Below, one piece after another: positions 7,756 through 14,337 of a stretch of 20,995 bases of DNA. The stretch spans positions 1 through 20,995 of the forward strand of contig JAEYUO010000006.1 of the NCBI GenBank assembly GCA_023432465.1, given 5' to 3'. The stretch comes from Planctomycetota bacterium. GTDB taxonomy: Bacteria; Planctomycetota; Phycisphaerae; Phycisphaerales; UBA1924. Each line of letters opens with the position of its first letter. Position 1 is the first letter of the stretch. The notes beneath the pieces were generated by a model, which worked only from the letters and a program-made list of their open reading frames with translations, was not told the origin of the DNA and did not search any database. The translations under genes were made by a program, and so were the position numbers.

Positions 7756-8826
7756 TCAGGGCGCGAGGTGTTCCTGCTGCATCTGCACCTCGGACTCGCG
7801 CAGGGGCGCGCCGGCCTGCTTGCTGACGACGGCCTCGTCCATGATGTACAGGCTGACGAGCCAGTCCTTGACGAGGTATGGATCAACTTTCAGCTTGCCC
7901 GTGACGCTGCCCATGATGAGCAGACGCGTCTCGCCCTCGGCGGGCTTGGCGAGCTTCACCTCGATGGCGTCGTAGGGCGTCGGCGGGACGCCAATGCAGC
8001 AGCCGTCCCACTGGTTGAGCATCATCAGCATCTCGTCGGGGCCCTGGGCCATGACGGGGAAGGCGACGTAGCCGGAGACCTTGACCCACTTGTCGTGGAT
8101 GAGGTTGAGCCAGCCGGGGATGATCTTGAGGCCGAGGCGCGGCTTGTAGGTTTCCTGGGCGGACATGAGGTGTTCCCATGTCACTTCGTAGGGGTTGTCC
8201 TTCGAGCCGTCGCCCTTGATGATGAAGCGCTCGGCGACGAGGGTGGTGCCATCGGACTGGCGTGCGAGCGTGGGCTCAGCGCGTGTGGATTCCGCCGCGG
8301 CGATGTCTTCGGGGGTTGCGGTGGGGCGTGCGCGTCCGCCGGGAGGAGCGATGGTGGCCGGAGGTGTGCTGGCGGGCGCGTCGGCGAGTGCGGGGGGTGT
8401 GGGGTCGGCCGCGGGAGACTCGGCGGGCTTGGTCGCCGGGCTTTCGGCGGGCGTCTCGGCGGGGCCTTCAACGGGTGTTTCGGCAGGGGTCGGGGCTGGT
8501 GTCTCAGCGGGAGTCGGGGTGTCCGGCTTGGGCTCGACTGTTGGTGTGGGAGCGGGCGCGGGCGTCGGAGTTGTTTCAGGAACCTGTGGCTGCGCGGGGG
8601 TGGGTGTGGGCGTAGGAACTGGCGTGGGAGTTGCCCCGGGATCGGGCTGGCGTGGCTGAACGGGCGGGGCAACCGGGCGCGGGGCGGGCGGCTGCGCCTG
8701 GGCGAGTTGGGTGGGTGCGGCGGGGGTCGGCGTTGCGGGGGATTGTCCCGTGTCGAGCCTGCGCGAGATGAGCAGGCCCGCGGTGGCGATGACGAGGATG
8801 GCGATGATGGACCAGAAGATGCGCAA
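7756..8826 (-). CDS. membrane-anchored DUF3299 protein, third gene of ABC operon
   Basis: A 356-residue protein with one N-terminal membrane anchor (about residues 4-20), a linker of about 140 residues very rich in Pro, Thr and Ala (27-165, many TPTP and AETP units), and a C-terminal domain (about 203-333) that I recognise as DUF3299 from WVKVSGYVAFP and the Cys-containing segment QWDGCCIGVPPTPYDAIEV. The linker would let the domain reach away from the membrane, probably outside the cytoplasm. The start is a TTG: no ATG allows the anchor to begin correctly, and GGAG (minus strand, 8837-8834) stands exactly seven bases before it. It is last in a minus-strand operon after an ABC ATPase and an FtsX/MacB permease, 113 bases from the latter. 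DUF3299 proteins occur beside such transporters in proteobacteria (the zinc-regulated Zrg cluster of Vibrio cholerae, as I recall). Molecular function is unknown. Confidence 0.85.
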   Translation of the reverse strand: MRIFWSIIAILVIATAGLLISRRLDTGQSPATPTPAAPTQLAQAQPPAPRPVAPPVQPRQPDPGATPTPVPTPTPTPAQPQVPETTPTPAPAPTPTVEPKPDTPTPAETPAPTPAETPVEGPAETPAESPATKPAESPAADPTPPALADAPASTPPATIAPPGGRARPTATPEDIAAAESTRAEPTLARQSDGTTLVAERFIIKGDGSKDNPYEVTWEHLMSAQETYKPRLGLKIIPGWLNLIHDKWVKVSGYVAFPVMAQGPDEMLMMLNQWDGCCIGVPPTPYDAIEVKLAKPAEGETRLLIMGSVTGKLKVDPYLVKDWLVSLYIMDEAVVSKQAGAPLRESEVQMQQEHLAP

Positions 8827-8833
8827 CAGAGGT

Positions 8834-8837
8834 CTCC
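8834..8837 (-). promoter_or_regulatory. ribosome-binding site deciding a TTG start
   Basis: On the minus strand GGAG lies seven bases before the TTG at 8826-8824. The encoded protein starts immediately with Arg and then a membrane anchor, which supports the rare start codon. Confidence 0.7.
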
Positions 8838-8914
8838 GACTTCCAGCCGAATCGTATGCGGTCGGGGGTTTCAGGCTGCGGTGGTGAGCGCGAGCGGGTC
8901 GCGGGTTGGGAATG

Positions 8915-8934
8915 CACTGACCTGAAAGTCAGTG
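8915..8934 (-). other. intercistronic hairpin between permease and DUF3299 gene
   Basis: CACTGAC and GTCAGTG form a perfect 7-bp stem with a 6-base loop, beginning five bases after the permease stop codon in the direction of transcription. No T tract follows. It could be a processing or stabilising stem, or a weak attenuator lowering expression of the DUF3299 gene. Confidence 0.5.
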
Positions 8935-8939
8935 GCACC

Positions 8940-10238
8940 CTACCCCAGCGGCTTGAGGTGATCGGCGACGGAGGCGCGGTAGGCGTTGACGGCGGGGATG
9001 ATGCCCGCGGCGGCGGCGAGGAGGATCGCGCCGGTGATGACCGCGAGGGTGAGCTCCAGCCCGAAGACAGGAGTGACAACAAGGCCGATCGCGGCTTTGA
9101 GGGCGGAGGCGCCGGCGAACGCCCCGGCGACGGCGAGCACGATGCCGAGCCCCGCGCCGAGGATGCCGATGACCGTGGCCTCGGTGACGAGCAGGGCGAA
9201 GATGCGCGGGCGCGAGCAGCCGAGCACGCGGAGGACGGCGATCTGGCGTCTGCGCTGTTCGAGCGAGTTGTAGAGCGCAAGCATGATGGAGATCGCGCTG
9301 GAGAGCATGACGACGAACGCCATGGCGATGAAGACCTGGTCGATGTTGGAGACGATGGCGAAGAGGGCGTTGATCTGCTGGACGGGCTGGGCGACGACGA
9401 TGGAGGTGTCGCGGCGGAGCTGGTCGAAGACGGTCTGGAGGGAGGCGGTGACCTGCATGCCGGGGCGCGTGGCGACGCGGAGGTAGATGCCGGTGATGAG
9501 CATGTCGGCATCGATGAGGTCATCGGCGGTGGTGGTGCGGATGGAGGGGTCGTCGAGCTTGCGGCGGTCGTGGGCGTGGATGATCCAGGAACTGGTAAGG
9601 TCGGTGAAGAGGGCGCGGTCGTGGGCGGAGCCGGTGGGTTCGAGCAGGCCGACGACGGTGTAGATGAACTCGCGGTGCTCGTGCGGGGTCATGGCATCGG
9701 GCTGGCCGAGCTGGCGCGACTGGGCAATGCCGTGGGTGAGGAAGAGCTCGGAGCCGACACGCAGGCCGGTCTCGCGCGCGGCGGTCGCGCCGACGACGAC
9801 CTCGAAGGGCTTGTTGAAGGCGCGACCCTGGGCGAAGACCCAGGGCTCATCGGGGTTGGGCTGGAAGGAGGCGAAGAACTCCTCGTTGGTGGCGAGCACG
9901 GGGAAGCCGCGGTAGGAGTCGCCCAGCTGCGTGGGGATGGCGAACTCCAGCGGGAAGGAGGCGGCGAGCTGTTCGTACTTGTCCCAGGGGATGGGCGCGC
10001 GGGGGGCGTTGGCGTAGTAGATGCCGTTGAGGATCGAGACCATGGGGCTCGAATCGCGGGAGACGAGCAGGTGCATGTTCCCCGAGCCGCGCTGGAAGGC
10101 CTGCTGGCCGGCATCGCGCAGGGAGAGGAGCACGAGCATGAGCGCGACGGCGACGGCGACGGTGATCGCGGTGACGCAGGTCGAGAACATGCGAGAGCGG
10201 AGGGAGCGGCGGACGATGGCAAAGTCGGTGAGCGCCAT
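8940..10238 (-). CDS. FtsX/MacB-type ABC transporter permease
   Basis: A 432-residue permease with the four-segment topology of the MacB/FtsX/LolCE family: one N-terminal membrane helix (about 19-40), a large extracytoplasmic domain (about 45-295) and three C-terminal helices (about 300-322, 347-375 and 393-417). RRRQIAVLRVLGCSR (329-343) between helices 2 and 3 is the typical cytoplasmic coupling segment of this family. These permeases usually do not carry a substrate through the membrane but transmit ATPase motion to envelope partners or lipoproteins. The external domain has a histidine-rich region (His186, 188, 206, 221, 223) around TVVGLLEPTG, a pattern I associate with the permeases found beside DUF3299 genes. 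The ATG lies two bases after the ATPase stop codon, so the two are translationally linked. The specific substrate is unknown. Confidence 0.9.
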   Translation of the reverse strand: MALTDFAIVRRSLRSRMFSTCVTAITVAVAVALMLVLLSLRDAGQQAFQRGSGNMHLLVSRDSSPMVSILNGIYYANAPRAPIPWDKYEQLAASFPLEFAIPTQLGDSYRGFPVLATNEEFFASFQPNPDEPWVFAQGRAFNKPFEVVVGATAARETGLRVGSELFLTHGIAQSRQLGQPDAMTPHEHREFIYTVVGLLEPTGSAHDRALFTDLTSSWIIHAHDRRKLDDPSIRTTTADDLIDADMLITGIYLRVATRPGMQVTASLQTVFDQLRRDTSIVVAQPVQQINALFAIVSNIDQVFIAMAFVVMLSSAISIMLALYNSLEQRRRQIAVLRVLGCSRPRIFALLVTEATVIGILGAGLGIVLAVAGAFAGASALKAAIGLVVTPVFGLELTLAVITGAILLAAAAGIIPAVNAYRASVADHLKPLG

Positions 10239-10240
10239 GA

Positions 10241-10963
10241 TTACGCGGCCCTCGTGGTGGTGTGGCCGCGGAGGTCGTCGAGACGCTCGCGGCGTGAGAA
10301 GCGTTCGGCCATTGCGGGGTCGTGCGAGACGCAGAGGAGCGCGGCGTTGCGTTCGCGGCAGGCGTTCTGGATGAGGTCCATCGCGGCGGCGGCATTGAGC
10401 GGGTCGAGGCTGGCGGTGGGCTCATCGGCGAGGACGAGGGCGGGGGAGCAGGCCAGCGCGCGGGCGACGGCGATGCGCTGCTGCTGTCCGACGCTGAGGG
10501 TGTCGGGGGTCGCGTCGATGCGTTCGATGCCGAGGGAGGCGAGGAGCGCGGCAGCGCGGTCCTTGTGCTCGCGGGCGGGGATGTCGCTGAAGAGAAGCGC
10601 GGCCATGACGTTCTCGACGGCGGAGAAGCCGTGGAGGAGGTTGAACGTCTGGAAGACCATGCCGATGTGCCTGGCGCGATAGGCGTCGCGGGCGGGGCCG
10701 TGCAGCGCGTGGATGTCGCGTCCGGCGACTTCAATGCGACCGGCCCCCCCCGCACCGTTGGGCGGGGCGAGATCGACGACGCCCGAGATGAGGTGGAGGA
10801 GGGTGGACTTGCCGGTGCCGGACCCGCCGGTGAGGAGGAACTGCTCGGCTCGGCCGAGGCTGAGCGCGGGGATGTGGATCACCCACGGGGAAGTGGGGGA
10901 TGCACCGGGATACCGGAAGCGCAGATCGTGGATCTCAAGGGCGGGGGGAGTGGGCGTGGACAA
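10241..10963 (-). CDS. ABC transporter ATP-binding protein (LolD/MacB type)
   Basis: A 240-residue nucleotide-binding subunit with all motifs intact: Walker A GGSGTGKST (46-54), Q-loop Gln105 in FQTFNLL, signature LSVGQQQR (156-163), Walker B LVLADEP (176-182) with catalytic Glu181, D-loop SLD (185-187) and the switch His214. The short size and the tandem FtsX/MacB permease place it in the LolD/FtsE/MacB branch, which powers mechanical work on the envelope rather than classical import. It is the first gene of the minus-strand operon with the permease and the DUF3299 protein. The start is a TTG at 10963-10961, supported by GGAGG seven bases upstream. The previous minus-strand gene ends 124 bases before, so a promoter of its own is possible but I cannot identify it. 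Confidence 0.93.
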   Translation of the reverse strand: MSTPTPPALEIHDLRFRYPGASPTSPWVIHIPALSLGRAEQFLLTGGSGTGKSTLLHLISGVVDLAPPNGAGGAGRIEVAGRDIHALHGPARDAYRARHIGMVFQTFNLLHGFSAVENVMAALLFSDIPAREHKDRAAALLASLGIERIDATPDTLSVGQQQRIAVARALACSPALVLADEPTASLDPLNAAAAMDLIQNACRERNAALLCVSHDPAMAERFSRRERLDDLRGHTTTRAA

Positions 10964-10970
10964 CGTGCGG

Positions 10971-10975
10971 CCTCC
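10971..10975 (-). promoter_or_regulatory. ribosome-binding site deciding the ATPase TTG start
   Basis: GGAGG on the minus strand, seven bases before the TTG at 10963-10961. The spacing equals that of several other genes in the window. Confidence 0.7.
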
Positions 10976-11087
10976 GCACCGGCCGAAGGAGGGGGAGGGC
11001 CGGGGCGGATGCTATCGCGCGGAGGAGCCGGCGGTCGCGGGCGCCGGGCACGCGCAGCGCCGGGTCACCAGATCGCCGAAGCACCGA

Positions 11088-13235
11088 TCAGCAGCCTTCG
11101 GGGCGCGCGAACCAGCAGGAGAGGAACGCGAAGATGTCGGCGACCTGCACGCCGTTTGCGCCGTCGAAGTCCGCCTCGGGGCTGTTGGTGAACCAGATGG
11201 AGAGGAACGAGAAGATATCGGCCACGGTGAGCGAGTTGTCGCCATTGGCATCGCACGGGCAGGGATTGGTGACGATCTCTTCGCAGGCATCGAGGATGCC
11301 GTTGTTGTTGCCGTCGAGCGCGGCGTTCTGCGCGATCTGCTGCGTGTCGGCGATGCCGTCGTTGTCGCAGTCATCCGAGACGCTGAAGCGGTAGCCATCG
11401 GGGGAGGGCCAGGTGACGGCGGGGGCGAAGGCGACATCAAAGCAGGTGAGGCCGACGGGCCGCACGCGATACTCGCCCGCGGGCGGGGGCGTTGCGCCGG
11501 CGGGTCCGGCGAGGCCGACGATGTGGGAGACGGTTGCGCCGGGGGGATAGAGGCCCGGCGTGAAGAGCGAGGAGGCGTTGACCCAGTTGCCGTTGTCCAG
11601 ACGCTCGATGACGAGCGCGGTGGACCAGGTCTGGCCGGGCCCGGGCTGCACGGGGCCGTAGCTGTGGATGCGGACGGCCTGCTGGCCGGGGATGGTGAAC
11701 GCGCTCGCGGGGACGGGCTGGGCGGAATCGTGCGGGGGCTGGCAGTCCGCGCTGTGCAGGCCGAAGGGCGCAAGGCCCACGCCGCCGCCGCCGGTGAGGT
11801 CCGCGGTGTTCTCGTAGTAGGGGGGCGGGTTGAGGGTGTTGAGCCCGCCGAAGGAGACGATGCCGGACCATGTCGATCCGTCGTTGTTGGCGTTGATAAG
11901 GATGTTGCCCATGAGGCCGCCGGGAGGGAGGGCGATGGTGCCCATGAGCGAGCTGCCGATGCGGATGATCCCGCCGCCCTCGAGGCCGCTGCCGCCGATG
12001 GAGATCATGGTCCCCGCGTTGACCGAGCCGCCGACGCTGATGATGCCCAGCGCGGGCCCGTTGATGAGCAGGTTCGCGGCCAGAGCGCGGTCGGCATGGA
12101 TGATGCCCAGCAGCGAGCCGCCGATCGAGATATCGCGGTTGAGCGAGCCGCGGGCGACGTTGTGCGGGGTGCCGAGATCGAGCGAGCCGGCGAAGTCGCC
12201 GGCGACGGAGAAGATGCCCGCGGGGAGGGCGAGATTGGTGTCGTAGTAGCCGCGGGCGGACCAGATGAGGTTGGGCATCTGCACACCGCCCACAGTGCGG
12301 GAGGCCTTGAAGTCGCGGCCGATCGTGACGGGGACGCGGATGTCGTCGGTCAGGGTGAGGCTGGCATCGAGGTCGCGCGCGACGATGAAACGCGGATTCC
12401 CCGCGGTCCCGGCGAACTCGGCGAGGAAGCGGGCGTGGATGCTTCCCTTGAAGTCGCCGGTGGTGGTCTCGAAGTGGTGGATCACGCCGGTGGGGGCGAG
12501 GGTGATATCCGCGGCGATGCTCTGGGCGGTAAGGCGGCCGATGTGACCGCCGATGTTGAAGATGACGGGCTCGGGCTCGCCCTCGCCGGGCATGCGGATG
12601 TGGCCGCCGACATCGAGCGAATCGAGGCTGGCGTTGCCGGCGACCTGCACGCCGCCGAAGAGGCTGCCCGCGATGGCGACGTTGCCCATGGAGCGGTTGG
12701 CGGCGGTGCTGACAAGGTCGCCGTGGACGGAGCCGCCGATGTCGAGGTTGAAGATCATGTCGGCGCGAATGGCGGGCGCGCCGGGAACGCCGGGAGCGAC
12801 TTCGCGGTCGTAGCCGACATCGCCGGCGGTGTAGAGCTGCAGCAGCAGGACCTTGTCGTTGCCGCTGGTGCCCTTGTCAAAGCTGCCGATGCCGCCGATG
12901 CGGCCGATGGCGGAAGTGCCGCGGATGTTGACGCGGCAGTCAAGCGCGGTGTTGTTCTGCACGCGGACGCGGCCGAGCATGACGCTCTGGCCGCCGGTGA
13001 TGGTGACGACGGGGTTGGAGGAGACGGTGCCGTTGAGCGTGACCGTGAGATCCCACCGGCCGCTGACGGGGTTGAGGGAGCAGGATTTTTCGAACGTGCC
13101 GGTGGTGGAGACGGCGACTGTGACGCCGGGCGGGTCGCACTGGGCGGTGGCGCGGCTTGCGGGGGCGAGCGCGGCGAGGAGCGCGAAGAGGAAGGAGAGG
13201 ATGAGGGCGGGTCGGGTCTTGAGATGAGCGCGCAT
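11088..13235 (-). CDS. secreted beta-solenoid protein with TSP3-like and dockerin-like tail
   Basis: A 715-residue exported protein. Residues 1-31 are a signal peptide with likely cleavage after ATA. The middle, about 50-480, is a Gly/Ile-rich solenoid with recurring short units such as DIGGSVHG, AIAGSLFGG, SIGGSLLG, SVGGSVNAG and RIGSSLMG, which suggests a right-handed beta-helix or similar fold. Residues 621-658 hold a thrombospondin-type-3-like Asp/Asn loop (DCDNDGIADT and DGNNNGILDACE), a common pre-tail module in Phycisphaerales exported proteins. Residues 659-715 are the dockerin-like tail: DANGDNSLTVADIFSFL, then DFDGANGVQVADIFAFL, ending in PEGC. The ATG has GGAG at a 7-base distance, but this site lies in the 3' arm of a perfect hairpin. 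Function is unknown; a structural or surface role is inferred. The long open frame on the opposite strand is a codon-composition shadow. Confidence 0.9.
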   Translation of the reverse strand: MRAHLKTRPALILSFLFALLAALAPASRATAQCDPPGVTVAVSTTGTFEKSCSLNPVSGRWDLTVTLNGTVSSNPVVTITGGQSVMLGRVRVQNNTALDCRVNIRGTSAIGRIGGIGSFDKGTSGNDKVLLLQLYTAGDVGYDREVAPGVPGAPAIRADMIFNLDIGGSVHGDLVSTAANRSMGNVAIAGSLFGGVQVAGNASLDSLDVGGHIRMPGEGEPEPVIFNIGGHIGRLTAQSIAADITLAPTGVIHHFETTTGDFKGSIHARFLAEFAGTAGNPRFIVARDLDASLTLTDDIRVPVTIGRDFKASRTVGGVQMPNLIWSARGYYDTNLALPAGIFSVAGDFAGSLDLGTPHNVARGSLNRDISIGGSLLGIIHADRALAANLLINGPALGIISVGGSVNAGTMISIGGSGLEGGGIIRIGSSLMGTIALPPGGLMGNILINANNDGSTWSGIVSFGGLNTLNPPPYYENTADLTGGGGVGLAPFGLHSADCQPPHDSAQPVPASAFTIPGQQAVRIHSYGPVQPGPGQTWSTALVIERLDNGNWVNASSLFTPGLYPPGATVSHIVGLAGPAGATPPPAGEYRVRPVGLTCFDVAFAPAVTWPSPDGYRFSVSDDCDNDGIADTQQIAQNAALDGNNNGILDACEEIVTNPCPCDANGDNSLTVADIFSFLSIWFTNSPEADFDGANGVQVADIFAFLSCWFARPEGC

Positions 13236-13241
13236 GAAGAG

Positions 13242-13260
13242 TCTCCCGGATGTCGGGAGA
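13242..13260 (-). promoter_or_regulatory. hairpin enclosing the ribosome-binding site of the solenoid gene
   Basis: Read on the minus strand, TCTCCCG (13260-13254), loop ACATC and CGGGAGA (13248-13242) form a perfect 7-bp stem. The only Shine-Dalgarno sequence, GGAG, lies in the second arm, six bases from the end of the stem to the ATG at 13235. Folding would hide it from the ribosome. Confidence 0.6.
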
Positions 13261-13411
13261 TCGGCTCATGCGGGCGGGGACAGAGGGCGCGGGCTGGAGG
13301 ACGGATGTGGAGTTTGCGGGGGAGAGGGGCCGGGCGGGTTGTGCGGGGGGGCCGCTTGATTGAGGGTGCGGGCGGTGCGATCGCGCAGGCCGCGGAAGAC
13401 AGGGAAGGAGC

Positions 13412-13489
13412 CGCAGATGAACGCAGACACACGCAGATCAGAAGAGGCAGATGTCAGCCGCGGCTTGACGCGGATTGACACGGATGGGG
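13412..13489. repeat. intergenic element with 10-bp periodic repeats
   Basis: CGCAGA occurs at 13412, 13422 and 13432 at exact 10-base steps, with a further GCAGAT at 13447. It is followed by TTGACGCGGA (13465-13474) and TTGACACGGA (13475-13484), again a 10-base tandem. The whole lies between the PEP-CTERM-like gene and the solenoid gene. It resembles the short CGCAGAT/CACGGAT-type dispersed intergenic repeats I remember from planctomycete and verrucomicrobial genomes. The open frames that run through it are not credible genes. Confidence 0.6.
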
Positions 13490-13491
13490 GA

Positions 13492-14076
13492 TCAGCAGCG
13501 ACGGCGACGCAGGCCGACGACGGAGCCGAGCAGGAGGAGCGGGGCGGCGGAGGGGGAGGGGATAGGGACGACGCGGATGTCATCCAAGCCGTAATACGCA
13601 GGAAAGGCATGCTGGCCGAACTCGATGAACGAGCCATTGATGTTGGCGTGGAGCGGCACGGTGAACTGGAACCAGTTCAAGCCATCAGGCAACGGGGCGC
13701 CAGTGCTCAGGACAACCTGCCCCTCAAATCGTACCTGGAACGTCCCAGGAAAGTTGTCGGGCCGCCTCATCCAGAATGTTAACACATAGTCCTGCCCTGC
13801 GGTAGTCGGCAGGATCTGAGTGATGAACCGCAAGTTCGTTGATGAAAGCGCAGCAAAGTGCTCGCCCTCGCTCCCACCACCACCAGCAACCCAAAAGCCC
13901 TGTGCGTTGGGGTCGGGCAGAAAGATGTTGGGCGGCACACTCCAACCGAGAAAGTTGCCAGTCTCAAAGCTGCCATTGGTGACGAGATTGACCCCGGCGA
14001 GCGAACCCGAAGGACAAAGGCAACAGCCCAGGATGGCGGCAATGAGCGTTACGGAGACTTGGTTAACTGGGCGCAC
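13492..14076 (-). CDS. small exported protein with PEP-CTERM-like sorting tail
   Basis: A 194-residue exported protein. Residues 1-28 are a signal peptide (hydrophobic 8-20, likely cleavage near SLA). The body opens with NLVTNGSFETGNFLGW (30-45), the usual beginning of carbohydrate-binding or DUF642-like jelly-roll domains in PEP-CTERM proteins, and continues with beta-rich sequence to GLDDIRVV (163-170), a typical closing strand. The C-terminus has the tripartite layout of PEP-CTERM signals: a Pro-rich motif (PIPSPSA, 171-177), a hydrophobic segment (AAPLLLLGSVVGL) and a basic end (RRRR, 190-193), here PSP instead of PEP. Such tails are processed by exosortases in bacteria that have them; none is in this window. 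The start is a GTG with AGAGGGG six bases upstream. It is divergent from the 933-residue protein gene. No exact function can be assigned. Confidence 0.85.
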   Translation of the reverse strand: MRPVNQVSVTLIAAILGCCLCPSGSLAGVNLVTNGSFETGNFLGWSVPPNIFLPDPNAQGFWVAGGGGSEGEHFAALSSTNLRFITQILPTTAGQDYVLTFWMRRPDNFPGTFQVRFEGQVVLSTGAPLPDGLNWFQFTVPLHANINGSFIEFGQHAFPAYYGLDDIRVVPIPSPSAAPLLLLGSVVGLRRRRC

Positions 14077-14337
14077 GGAATACCCCTCTGTCAGAGCGGC
14101 AAGGTAGGGACCAGATCAGAACATACCTTCGGACATCCGGAATTGCAACTGACCGGTCTAAAGAGGACGAGATTTTCATGCCGCTGAGTCGCATGCCGAG
14201 TAGGCGGAGCTTGCGTTTGACGCCCGCTCGTGTTACACCACGCCAGCCGCTTTGTGCCGCCGCCCCTTCCCGCGCTCGTGAGGTGCGGCACCTGTCCGCG
14301 GCTTTCAACAATGTTTGCTTGATCGTGGAGATTCCGC

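Noticed and set aside
8856..10682. A 608-codon plus-strand open frame over the ABC operon
   Set aside because: The minus strand encodes unmistakable permease and ATPase motifs; the plus frame is low-complexity Gly/Asp/Glu sequence typical of a shadow.
11028..11047. CCGGCG/CGCCGG inverted repeat as terminator between the solenoid and ATPase genes
   Set aside because: Short GC-only stem with no T tract in the transcribed direction; expected by chance in this composition.
10713..13478. A 921-codon open frame on the plus strand
   Set aside because: It lies antisense to the solenoid gene and part of the ATPase gene, is Gly/Ala/Asp/Glu/Val-rich without domain features and has no signal or ribosome-binding site. 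It arises from the third-position GC of the minus-strand genes, which have clear families.
14211..14239. Promoter candidate TTGCGT - 17 bases - TACACC before the 933-residue protein
   Set aside because: Only about half of the consensus positions match in each box; too weak to call.
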